Below, one piece after another: positions 40,201 to 47,831 of a stretch of DNA of 51,658 bases. The number at the start of each line of letters is the position of its first letter. Positions within the stretch are counted from its first letter, which is position 1. The stretch spans positions 1 through 51,658 of the forward strand of contig CAYWMD010000050.1 in NCBI GenBank assembly GCA_964458575.1. Reading direction: 5' to 3'. This stretch comes from CAYWMD01 sp964458575. GTDB lineage: Bacteria; Verrucomicrobiota; Verrucomicrobiia; Limisphaerales; JADLHS01. The notes beneath the pieces were generated by a model. The model was given only the letters and a program-made list of their open reading frames with translations. It ran no database searches and was not told where the DNA came from. The translations under genes were made by a program, and so were the position numbers.

Positions 40201-43200
40201 GCGGGTCGCTGTCCATGTGTACCAGACCGTGCCTCCAAAAGGATCGTTCGCTCCGGGTTCGCCGTTTTCTTCTGTTGCACCAACGGTTGAGCCTTGAACG
40301 CTGACGTCACCTAACAATGGCGTCGCATTATAAAACGAATCGTTCACCGGCGGGATGAAAATGGTAACCGGCGGCGAGTGGCGTTGAATCTCCTGCTCGT
40401 CCAATCCGGTAAGTGTCAGATTATACACGCCCGGAGGCGCGTTGCTCCAGACCAGGCTGAATGGCTGATTGGTAGTTATGCCCAGCAAAAGATCATTTGC
40501 GAAAAACTCCATCTTACGCATCAGCGTATGCGCTGCAGTATTCTCGGCTTCAATGTGTATATCCGACCCGACTGTGAAATGTGTCCCGTTTGTGGGAGTT
40601 TTTATTCGTACCGTCGAGAGGTTTAGTTTCATCTGGACTTCGTCTTTCCAGCCCAAGGCCGCGATAGCATACGTTCCTCCCTCTACCACATCGAAAGCGC
40701 CAATCGAGCGTCCACTCACCACTTCTGTGAGGTTTGTCAGAAAGCTGCCTCGATATACGCCGAAGAACTGCTCATTCGGGAATTCCAATTCTACATATCC
40801 CGAAACCGGCGCCGTCCATGACCACCAAAGAGATCTCTCCCAATAAGCCCCGCCGTGGTGCGGTTCATTGATCTCAAACGTGGCTGCTACCGCACTGTTG
40901 GTTAGCGAAATCCAAGTTCCAGAGATTACCATGCGGTTTGTAAAGTCATCATTGCTTGGTGTGATGTGGAAGGTGACTGGCGGTGAACTTCGCTGCCTTC
41001 CCCTCTGGTCGGTAGCAGTTGCGGTCAGTATGTTATCGCCAAGGGGCACGTTCGTCCATATGACGGCATAAGGCATTCGGGTGAAACTACCGGCAGCTTG
41101 CCCGTTGAGAAACAAATCCACTTGGCGTGCTCCGTCATTGGCAGTGGTGCTGACCCGCACGGGCACACTTTTGCCAAGAGCGAAACGCGCCCCGTCTGTC
41201 GGACTTGCAATGCGGACGGTGGAAAGCAGAAGGTCCAACATAATGTCGTGCGGCGCACCAGAGACCTTGAGGGCGTAGGTTGTTCCGGCCGTTGCTTGAA
41301 AGCTCACCGACCCGTATCCGATTTCAATCACGGTCAGATTAATGAATTGGTCACCGGTAAAGACATGAATAGCGTCGGCGTCTGAGTAGAGCGTAACCAA
41401 GCCTGATGCGGGGGCGGTCCACGACCACCAAATTGAGTTGCCAATCGATGAATCAAGTTCGCCTTCCTGAATGGTGGCGCCGAGCAGTGAACTTTCGAGT
41501 GTGACCTTCGATCCGGCAATGCGTGTTCGCCTTTCGAAATCATCGTTAATCGGCGCGCGTGTGAACGTCAGCTCAAGCGCAACGTCCGTGGGGTCACCGG
41601 TGGCCTTGATGACGTAGATCGTGCCCGCCGTTACCTGAAGGCCAGGTCCGAATGTAAGCACGGCCAGGTTGAAAAGGGTATCTCCGGAATAGACCTCCAA
41701 GATATGGCCGCTGGCTGAAGAAAGTTCCAGCCAACCGGACGTCGGTGCGGTCCAAGACCACCAAATGGAGGTGCCATAGAAGAAACGGTTTGGTTCGCCC
41801 TCTTCCACCGTTGTTCCGAGTAGTGAATTGGTCAGCATGATATGTGAACCGACGAGCCGCGTCCGGTTCGTGAAATGATCGTTGGCCGCGACAGGCGAAA
41901 ACGTCAGATCGAGCGTGAACAAGCAGTTCGTGCAGGGGTAATCCGGTGCGCCTTGGGTACCCACCGCGAGCTGCAACCGCTCGCCGGCCTGCACCTGGTA
42001 GATGTGATCCGCATTGGCGTATCCGCCACCTAGGTAGGACAACTCGGACATCACGTCGCCGGAAAACAGCGAGATCCAATAGCCAAGGGCATCGGCCGTT
42101 GGTGCTAAACGCAATTTAACTCCGCCAGCCGCCGGTGCCACCCAAGACCACCACAGCGAGGTCTCAGCGAAGTTCGGCTCGTCCGGTTCGATGCTCGCGC
42201 CGACAACCGACGCGGTGATTCGGGCGCGATTGCCCTTGATCAATGCACGCGTTGCGAACGCGTCATTCGGCGGCGACGGCGTGTAGTTCAAATTCAACGC
42301 GATTTTACCTGCGGCAAAATAAAGCCCGTCCACGGCGATCTGATACGAGTTGCCCGCCTCGACTTTGAAGCGCAGGCGACGCGGTTCGGCGACGAAGCTG
42401 TATGTGGATGCCGCGGGAGTCAGCTCCGCAAGGGTTGAACCCGCATAAACTGAAAGAGCCGTGTCCACTTCACTTCCAACGGTATCGAGCCACAAAACGC
42501 CATTGGCCGGGGCGGTCCAGGTCCACCACAACGAATGGTGCGCCGGCCAGAACTCATGGGCTGGCTCGTCCAGTTCAGCGGTCGCAAGCACGTTATCAAC
42601 TTGCGTGGCGAAACGGCTGCCGATGATTCGCGTGCGATTGGTGAAGTGATCGTTGTTCGGCAGGATGGACAATTGCCGAACGTCGGAAACGGTGGTTGCG
42701 CCGCTATCATCCGTTGCGGTCGCGATGAGCGAATGGCGGCCCGCTGGCACATTGCGCCAAAGGGCGACAAACGGCCGGCTGCCCACCGAGCCAAGCCAGT
42801 TTGTGCCGTCGTAAAAATCCACCCGGCGCACGCGGCCATCCGCATCGGAGACGTTGGCCGCCATGCGGACCTGTTCGCCAGCGCGCAGAGTTGTGCCTTG
42901 CGCCGGCATTGCAAGATCAACGATTGGCGGAAAAGTTTGTGTCAGCCGGCCGCGAAACGCACCGACGATTGGCCCTGTTTGATTGAGGACCAGCGCATTG
43001 TTCGCCGCGCCTGCCATGCCGACGGGAACACCCGCGGGGATGCCTTCGTAAAAAATCTCCGGGTTGGAGAAGAATGGAAGGCGTTGGCCGGAAAACGCAT
43101 CCACCGTGCTGAACAGTGTGCCACTCGCCGAGAAACTGTACCCATACGCATACGGAAACGCGCCGGCACTGTCGGCATAACCGCGTTCCAACTGGCAGCC

Positions 43201-43755
43201 GAAATTGAAACCAAGGGCGACCGGCAGAAAGGCGTTGCCGGTGAGAAACGGCCTTCGAATGATGCTGAAGGCGTTCGCGGCGGAAGGTCCTTGCAAGCCG
43301 TAGAAATACCAGTCGTCGCCGGTCTCAGTCACGAGGCAGACCAGGTCCGCCGCGTAACGGTCGCGCAATGTTTGGACCGAGTCCATGAAACCATCGCTGG
43401 AGTTGCGCAGGCGTTCGAGGTCGGTGGCGACACTGCCCGATTCGAGGTAATTGATACGGACGGCCAACGGCACGCGCACGCGGACATTGACACGGCTCCG
43501 CTGAAATGAATTGTTGGCCTCCATCAGCGCCACGTTGATCTGTTTGAGGAGGGCGGTCGTGCCACCTGCACCGTCGCGGGCCTGTGGCGTATAAAGCACC
43601 AGAACATCCACCAAGGTCACGCGTTGCGGCAACACGTCCCCGCTTGAAGCCGCGCGGGTGAGGAGGAGCATGAACAGGAAAACAACCGAACTTCGCTTCG
43701 CGGCTAATCGCGAAACCATGCTTAGGAACGCTTCCAAGTGCTGCAACTTTTGCAT
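37240..43755 (-). CDS. Giant secreted modular protein with dead metalloprotease-like head
   Basis: This 2171-residue protein begins with a signal peptide (hydrophobic core SSVVFLFMLLL, about 22-32; a second start at Met13, base 43719, is possible). Residues ~45-270 resemble reprolysin-like/M72 peptidases (DVLVLYTPQAR opening, PYAYGYSF, LPFFSNPEI), but the zinc motif is degenerate (VALGFNFGCQLE at 179-190). Then come four Ig-like domains (about 278-364, 845-933, 1047-1136, 1619-1706) and eleven modules starting with NDxF near 368, 497, 625, 737, 935, 1138, 1266, 1390, 1503, 1709 and 1890, each with an LWWSWTAP-like core. Two C-terminal beta repeats (about 2010-2085, 2087-2171) share a GQSFxLQ pattern and end in YR. 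A surface adhesin or binding scaffold is likely; ligand unknown. Confidence 0.9.
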   Translation of the reverse strand: MQKLQHLEAFLSMVSRLAAKRSSVVFLFMLLLTRAASSGDVLPQRVTLVDVLVLYTPQARDGAGGTTALLKQINVALMEANNSFQRSRVNVRVRVPLAVRINYLESGSVATDLERLRNSSDGFMDSVQTLRDRYAADLVCLVTETGDDWYFYGLQGPSAANAFSIIRRPFLTGNAFLPVALGFNFGCQLERGYADSAGAFPYAYGYSFSASGTLFSTVDAFSGQRLPFFSNPEIFYEGIPAGVPVGMAGAANNALVLNQTGPIVGAFRGRLTQTFPPIVDLAMPAQGTTLRAGEQVRMAANVSDADGRVRRVDFYDGTNWLGSVGSRPFVALWRNVPAGRHSLIATATDDSGATTVSDVRQLSILPNNDHFTNRTRIIGSRFATQVDNVLATAELDEPAHEFWPAHHSLWWTWTAPANGVLWLDTVGSEVDTALSVYAGSTLAELTPAASTYSFVAEPRRLRFKVEAGNSYQIAVDGLYFAAGKIALNLNYTPSPPNDAFATRALIKGNRARITASVVGASIEPDEPNFAETSLWWSWVAPAAGGVKLRLAPTADALGYWISLFSGDVMSELSYLGGGYANADHIYQVQAGERLQLAVGTQGAPDYPCTNCLFTLDLTFSPVAANDHFTNRTRLVGSHIMLTNSLLGTTVEEGEPNRFFYGTSIWWSWTAPTSGWLELSSASGHILEVYSGDTLFNLAVLTFGPGLQVTAGTIYVIKATGDPTDVALELTFTRAPINDDFERRTRIAGSKVTLESSLLGATIQEGELDSSIGNSIWWSWTAPASGLVTLYSDADAIHVFTGDQFINLTVIEIGYGSVSFQATAGTTYALKVSGAPHDIMLDLLLSTVRIASPTDGARFALGKSVPVRVSTTANDGARQVDLFLNGQAAGSFTRMPYAVIWTNVPLGDNILTATATDQRGRQRSSPPVTFHITPSNDDFTNRMVISGTWISLTNSAVAATFEINEPHHGGAYWERSLWWSWTAPVSGYVELEFPNEQFFGVYRGSFLTNLTEVVSGRSIGAFDVVEGGTYAIAALGWKDEVQMKLNLSTVRIKTPTNGTHFTVGSDIHIEAENTAAHTLMRKMEFFANDLLLGITTNQPFSLVWSNAPPGVYNLTLTGLDEQEIQRHSPPVTIFIPPVNDSFYNATPLLGDVSVQGSTVGATEENGEPGANDPFGGTVWYTWTATRSEVVAIGISGSASPYATVYLGNSLPNRFVIELPTLYAIASTSASQPGARFAVTAGTVYRIAVTHPFYGDSFTLTIRQLPTNDNFAQRIAITNVLKPVEGNNLGATAEVGECLNCQRQSVWWTWTAPRSGLLTLTRSYTEGFPLLQIYTGSNVMNLEQVPLFAYSAGDHFVYEVSEGISYHIAADRKWNSDWSVIFTLGFIPKPENDNFADRTLVTGTNLVLQADNRQGTSEPGEPNHFGPPARSLWYSWTAPADGVFTIDNGGVFVAVYAGDTFSSLVRIAQTNGLYRVTAGAMCAIAIDGPPTDFTVNLRFTPSPANDHFANRLAMTGMAVSHSGTTGFATLETGEPAWTPPTPDRSVWFDWVAPADSFARVHCPQGLLRVFNGESLTNLILIAGPLTNELSFDAVAGQHYQIEVAGWSSSPDDYELSVALAKVAIVSPTNGAAFPPSADIPIFTSTIDLEGEVRTVGFFAGTNSLGVATNRPFTIVWRNAPVGLHQLTAVALDEFEHVTQSKPVEIRVPAPNDNFANRVFLTGATATFSVTNAGATREPDEFLPGGATGKTLWWSWTAPSDGTVSITTSAFATGVAMNPSTVKSNSSSSIALNSVIIIIIKPPPPIPPLPPGTFTGPLIAVYTGATLPSLSLCASNTVRYWDGRWNYMGQFGFPVVSGQTYHISLDGINGSSGAATFNFTFTPPPLPPPPPANDHFTNRFTLLGSAISTNATTIQASRESLEPGHGLDDNAQTVWWSWTAPSSGDVSVDAGYSKNIAVYTGNALAELTPVAVNYYLARFYAHAGTTYQIVVASSSGDASTFTLSLNGQPPPPAIDELNSGRLPNGFHHIRVTGVRGQSFVLQASSGNLNWQTLLIETLQGDYMDVFDNQAARFPNRVYRVLPLAALFDAPQPLQVAGAAVSLQPVRISSFGMTDDGRFWVRVTGTAGQSFRLQSSIDLQNWSDSTNSVTVEGGTDFTDASIPNREHRFYRILIP

Positions 43756-43927
43756 TTCCCTGCCGTCAGGCTAATGGAACGAAGTCAGCAGGCAAGCAGA
43801 ATCGCGACAGCAGAATCGTGCCGGCTTGGTTTGTTCGGGCGCATCACAAAACCAGCACCAAACTCCCTCTCCTCCATGCCTGGGAGAAACGGGGGCGGGT
43901 TGCGATGCGGAGCGATTGCCGGACGGT

Positions 43928-44701
43928 CTATTGATCCGTCGGCGAATCGGGTGTGGTGGTGCGGCGGATTTTGATTTCGCGCACGGCGGCACCGGTCATC
44001 CAGGACGAAAGGCCGAGCGGCCGGGACATTTCAATTTCGCCGAACCGTTGCGAGATCTTCCGGCCGGTGTAGGTCAGGTTCACGACTTTCTTTTGTTCGA
44101 TCCACGCTTCGATCTTTTGCTCGGTCACACGCAGCCGGATGCGATACCAGCGGCCGTTGACAAAATCTATGAATTGCGTGGTCTCGTTTTCCGAGGCATC
44201 CATGCTGTCCACGTTGGAAAGCCCGACGACCGATCCGCCCCAGCCGCCGACGACGAAGCTGCAAAACGAATCGCGCACCGGAAAGCTCAGGCCGCAAAAA
44301 AAGTCCGACCCGCCCACCCGCATGGCATCGAGGACGATTTCGTAATTCACCTTGGGTGGATTGTTGGTGTAGTTGACGCCAGTGAAGGGATCACCGCCGG
44401 GGAGGAAGATGAGTCCGTCCCGGATCTCGACCTTGCCGGCGCCGTCAAACTTGGTCACCTGCCATCCGTTCAAAGTCTTGCCGTCGAAGAGCGGCTGCCA
44501 GTCGTTGCCGGCGAGCGGGGCGGAAGGTTGCGCGGCGGCGCGGGTAAGGAGACCGGCTTCATCGGTCGCCGGTTCCGGCGGCGGGCTGATGGACGGACGC
44601 GAGGGATAAACGGTCGAGGGTTTATAGCGTTCAGAGGCGCAACCGGAGAGCAGCACGGCCAGACAGCCGCAACCGGCCAGGATAAAAAACGTTTTCTTCA
44701 T
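43928..44701 (-). CDS. DUF1080 lipoprotein
   Basis: This 257-residue protein has a lipoprotein signal peptide (KKTFFILAGCGCLAVLLSGC, lipobox LSGC) and a Pro-rich linker. It is followed by a DUF1080 domain (PF06439, concanavalin-like beta sandwich): WQPLFDGKTLNGWQV, then VEIRDGLIF, YEIVLDAMR and the closing REIKIRRT. DUF1080 proteins are abundant in Verrucomicrobia and Planctomycetes; some act as 3-keto-disaccharide hydrolases, others probably bind sugars. Without the rest of a 3-keto pathway here, only a carbohydrate-related envelope role can be inferred. The frame is open 11 codons upstream of the preferred ATG at 44701. Confidence 0.88.
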   Translation of the reverse strand: MKKTFFILAGCGCLAVLLSGCASERYKPSTVYPSRPSISPPPEPATDEAGLLTRAAAQPSAPLAGNDWQPLFDGKTLNGWQVTKFDGAGKVEIRDGLIFLPGGDPFTGVNYTNNPPKVNYEIVLDAMRVGGSDFFCGLSFPVRDSFCSFVVGGWGGSVVGLSNVDSMDASENETTQFIDFVNGRWYRIRLRVTEQKIEAWIEQKKVVNLTYTGRKISQRFGEIEMSRPLGLSSWMTGAAVREIKIRRTTTPDSPTDQ

Positions 44702-44811
44702 CACGGGCTGCGATTCTGCGCGATTGTCATTCATTTTGCACGACGATAAATTTGCCGGTGCGTGTAAATGACTTATGCCACTCGCTGTGATGACCTTTGA
44801 AATTGAGTCGG

Positions 44812-44873
44812 CCCCTCACCCCGTCCCTCTCCCCATCCAATGGGGAGAGGGTGTCCAAAGGTCGGGTGAGGGG
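44812..44873. repeat. Nested GC-rich palindrome (REP-like)
   Basis: CCCCTCACC (44812-44820) pairs with GGTGAGGGG (44865-44873), and inside CCCTCTCCCCA (44825-44835) pairs with TGGGGAGAGGG (44841-44851). Similar CCCTCTCCC/GGGAGAGGG palindromes occur as dispersed repeats in many bacterial genomes. A degraded relative may lie near 43862-43900. Confidence 0.75.
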
Positions 44874-44902
44874 TTTCGCGATGGGGACGAGATTCAGCGT
44901 CA

Positions 44903-45220
44903 ATGACTGTTATGAGCCAACCCAAACTGCCGGGCTTTCTGACCGTTCAGCCGGACGGCGTGTCGCTGGCCATCAAGCTGCAACCGCGCGCGTCGGCAAA
45001 TGAGATCGGCGAGCCGTTGGGCGACGAGTTGCGGATCAAAGTCACCGCGCCGCCGGTGGACGCGGCCGCGAACGAGGCGTTGGTGCGGTTGCTGGCGGAA
45101 ACCCTGGATTGTCCGCGGGGCCGGGTGGAGTTGATTCGCGGACACACGTCGCGGCACAAGGTGGTGAAGTTGCACGGCGTTTCGGCCAGTCAGGTTCGGG
45201 AGAAGCTCGGGGTGCTTTGA
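44903..45220 (+). CDS. DUF167/YggU family protein
   Basis: This 105-residue protein is a small alpha/beta UPF0235 family member. Typical segments are VSLAIKLQPRASANEI, LRIKVTAPPVDAAANEAL and VELIRGHTSRHKVVKL. Function of the family is not established. The first in-frame ATG is used; a second at 44912 (MSQPK) is equally plausible. It stands alone, 31 nt or more upstream of the exchanger-like gene on the same strand. Confidence 0.93.
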   Translation: MTVMSQPKLPGFLTVQPDGVSLAIKLQPRASANEIGEPLGDELRIKVTAPPVDAAANEALVRLLAETLDCPRGRVELIRGHTSRHKVVKLHGVSASQVREKLGVL

Positions 45221-45316
45221 TCCTGCGTCAGAGTCGCAGTCGCCGAAGATTTGCCAATCCGGCAATCGCCTGTTTTACTCCGCGCGTTGAATCCGGCGAA
45301 GCCATTGATCACGTGG

Positions 45317-46291
45317 ATGGAAGCCACCGGTGCGGGCGCGCCGTGGCTATTTCTGGTATTGTTCGCCGCGGCTTCGGTGCTGATGATCTGGCGGCTGGAA
45401 GCCATGAGCGACCGGGGTTTCGAGGGCACGGTGCTCGGCACGCTGGTCATGCCTTATTGTTCCGGCATCGGGAATCTGATTCTCGCGTTCCTGCTCGGCA
45501 GCAGCGGCGGTCCGGGCAAGGAAGTGATGACCAACTCGCTGGTCAACAACGTCACGAACATGACGCTCATCCTCGGCATACCGGCCATCATCTGGGGCAT
45601 CCGGGTCCGGCCGGAAAAGAAGTCGAAATCAAAGAGCGGGGGCAAGGTCCACGAATTGAACCGGCTCTCGTTGTTGCTGACGTTGCTGGCGGTGGCGTTC
45701 TTCACGGGCGCGGTCTGGGCGCTGGCCCGGGATGGGCGGTTGGATCGCGGCGACGGCCTGGTGTTGGTGGGGCTTTTTTTCTTCTGGCAATGCTTTCACG
45801 TGTTCGACGTGCTCAAGAGCAACGTGCGACAGAACAAATCATTCGGCTGGATGTTGCCGCTGGATCTCGCGTTGCTGGCGGTCGGCGCCTATGGCGTGTA
45901 TTTGAGCATTGACTGGCTGGTGAAGTGGCTGGAACACCGGCCCACGGGTGGCCTCATCAGCAAGGACTATCTCGGGTGGCTCAGCGGCTGGCTCATGGTG
46001 TTGCCCAACGGGTTGCTGGCCATTTACTACGGCTGGCGGGGCCGGCCCGAAATCACGTACTCGTCGCAGGTGGGCGACGGCCACATTTGCATTCCGCTGT
46101 GCGTCGGGGTTTATGCGCTCTACCACACGCTGGTGGTGCCGGCTTTCTTCCAGACGGGGGTGCTGGTCTTGCTGGGGGCCACGGCCCTGCACTTTCTTTG
46201 CGTGGCGTTGTTCGGCCAGTTGCCACGCATCATGGGCCTGGTCCTGGTGGTGGCCTACGGGTGGTTTGTGTATCGCGGGTTGCTGCGGTGA
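45317..46291 (+). CDS. Sodium/calcium exchanger-like membrane protein
   Basis: This protein of about 324 residues has around ten hydrophobic helices in two halves. The first half contains GTVLGTLVMPYCSGIGN then NSLVNNVTNMTLILG, which resembles the alpha-1 repeat of CaCA exchangers (GTSLPE then GNxxGSNxxN); the second half has WLSGWLMVLPNGLLAIYYGW, similar to alpha-2. The acidic residue after Pro in each repeat, which binds cation in known exchangers, is missing here. The start is uncertain: the frame is open from 45251 and a TTG at 45305 is possible. Called a distant CaCA relative of unknown substrate. Confidence 0.65.
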   Translation: MEATGAGAPWLFLVLFAAASVLMIWRLEAMSDRGFEGTVLGTLVMPYCSGIGNLILAFLLGSSGGPGKEVMTNSLVNNVTNMTLILGIPAIIWGIRVRPEKKSKSKSGGKVHELNRLSLLLTLLAVAFFTGAVWALARDGRLDRGDGLVLVGLFFFWQCFHVFDVLKSNVRQNKSFGWMLPLDLALLAVGAYGVYLSIDWLVKWLEHRPTGGLISKDYLGWLSGWLMVLPNGLLAIYYGWRGRPEITYSSQVGDGHICIPLCVGVYALYHTLVVPAFFQTGVLVLLGATALHFLCVALFGQLPRIMGLVLVVAYGWFVYRGLLR

Positions 46292-46343
46292 GTTGGAGTT
46301 CAACCCTTCACCCGCCGGACAAGCTGAGCTTGAACTCCAACGG

Positions 46344-46769
46344 TTACGTGCCGCGCGTGACCGGATTGGCGCGAATCTTGTCGCTCAATTCAACGAAGGG
46401 AACCTGCGCGCCCAGCCATCGGGAATCTTTCGCGATGTCGTCCATCGAGGCCTTGGTGTTGTTGCAAATCAGATAAAGCCCCGGACCGACGACCATGAAG
46501 GCCTCGAACTTGGTGCCGACGGCGTGCCGCGCAAATTCGAAATCACCGATGGTGTAACGCGAGCCGACGAGTTCGGCCTGGAGCGCGTCGAGATCGGTCG
46601 TGAAATTCTTCTGAAAATCGTCCTTGCGCGGCCCGTGGTAGGTGAGGATACGGCCCGGCTTTTCGTTCAGCGCCACCACCGCCCATTCGTCAAAGACGGT
46701 TTTCGTGTAGCGGGCGTTCATCTGGTCCACGCACGCCCGAATCGAGAAGATGGCTTCGTCCAAAGTCAT
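46344..46769 (-). CDS. Hypothetical small soluble protein
   Basis: This 141-residue protein is not recognised. It has an N-terminal helix (LDEAIFSIRACVDQMNARY), alternating strands (DEWAVVALNEKPGRILTYHG) and a later segment EAFMVVGPGLYLICNNT, a pattern reminiscent of roadblock/LC7 or profilin-like folds, but that is only a shape guess. No membrane segment or signal peptide. The frame is open 17 codons upstream of the ATG at 46769. It is convergent with the exchanger-like gene, 52 nt away. Confidence 0.75.
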   Translation of the reverse strand: MTLDEAIFSIRACVDQMNARYTKTVFDEWAVVALNEKPGRILTYHGPRKDDFQKNFTTDLDALQAELVGSRYTIGDFEFARHAVGTKFEAFMVVGPGLYLICNNTKASMDDIAKDSRWLGAQVPFVELSDKIRANPVTRGT

Positions 46770-46855
46770 AGTTGGCTCAGTAATCGTGCCCAGCAGAACA
46801 GGTTTGATGCCACGAGACAAGGGAATTTAGGAACTGCAAAAGCGCTAAGTTTCTT

Positions 46856-46912
46856 GTGTTTGGAATTTGGTGTTTCTCCGGAGCTCGGATGTTGGTGCTT
46901 GGTGCTTCCCCC
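46856..46912. repeat. Heptamer repeats upstream of the CruF-like gene
   Basis: Units such as TTGGAAT, TTGGTGT, TTGGTGC and TTGGTGC lie on either side of a CTCCGGAGC palindrome. Units are seven nucleotides long, as in several other gaps of the window, but here both arms run in the same direction. Confidence 0.6.
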
Positions 46913-47000
46913 ATTGCTGTCCACTTTTCGACTGCGCTGCGCCGGTTTTGGAACTAATCTCGTGCGCGTCAGCTTGAATCCGATCGCATCAACCCGGTCA

Positions 47001-47819
47001 ATGTCCCCGTCCAGTCAGGCCGGATGGCTTCGGCTCCGGCAGTGGGTGGCGTCGGGGCTGGCGCTCGCGAGCTGGCTGCTGGTGCTGGCGACGCTCGTTG
47101 TGCCGTTGCGCCTGCCGGGCAAACCGGGCTGGCCGGAAGCTGTGTTGGTCCTGGCGACAACCCTCGCGACGATGGTTTCGCTGACGCGTCAGTTGCCCTT
47201 GCAAAATGTCCTCCTTGCGGCGACGGTCATCGCGTTCGTCGGGGCCGGCATTCATGCGCTGGGTGCCGCAACGCAGATTCCGTTTGGGCCGTTCACTTAT
47301 CTGGAAGAGGCGGGGCCGACGATTTTTGGCACCGTTGCATGGCCGATGCCTTTCCTATGGGTCATGGCCATTTTGAATTCACGCGGGGTTGCCCGGTTGA
47401 TCCTGCGACCCTGGCGAAAACTGCGAAGCTACGGCTTCTGGCTCATCGGGGTCACGGCGGCGCTCACCTTGCTTTTTGACGTGGCGCTCGAACCTTTTGC
47501 CACGACCGTGAAGCACTATTGGGTCTGGCATCCGACGCGGCTGCCCATGACCTGGGGTGGCGCGCCGATGACGAATTTTTTCGGCTGGGCGCTCACCGCG
47601 CTGCTGATTCTGGCCTTCGCCACGCCGGCGCTGATTGACAAGCGGCAGCAGCGCTCGACCCACCGCCCGCCGGATTATCATCCGCTGGCGACTTGGTTGC
47701 TGACCATGATGCTTTTTGCGGTCGGGGCCGCAACGAAACAACTGTGGCTGGCGACCGGAGTTTGCGCGGGCATCGGTTTCGCCGTCGCGGTTTTTGCCGT
47801 GCGCGGAGCGAAGTGGTGA
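47001..47819 (+). CDS. CruF-like carotenoid biosynthesis membrane protein
   Basis: This 272-residue protein has about seven membrane helices and matches the carotenoid biosynthesis (CruF, PF04240) family: GAGIHALGAATQIPFGPFTY, then PMPFLWVMAI, FDVALEPFATTVKHYWVW and GGAPMTNFFGWALTA. CruF is a carotenoid 1,2-hydratase acting on lycopene- or carotene-type ends. No other carotenoid gene is in the window, so the product is unknown. The frame is open far upstream, but homology begins near the ATG at 47001; an upstream GTG is possible. Confidence 0.85.
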   Translation: MSPSSQAGWLRLRQWVASGLALASWLLVLATLVVPLRLPGKPGWPEAVLVLATTLATMVSLTRQLPLQNVLLAATVIAFVGAGIHALGAATQIPFGPFTYLEEAGPTIFGTVAWPMPFLWVMAILNSRGVARLILRPWRKLRSYGFWLIGVTAALTLLFDVALEPFATTVKHYWVWHPTRLPMTWGGAPMTNFFGWALTALLILAFATPALIDKRQQRSTHRPPDYHPLATWLLTMMLFAVGAATKQLWLATGVCAGIGFAVAVFAVRGAKW

Positions 47820-47831
47820 GGACGAAGACTC

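Noticed and set aside
44811..44875. GC-rich nested palindrome as a rho-independent terminator
   Set aside because: No T-run follows on either strand and the motif matches a widely dispersed repeat type.
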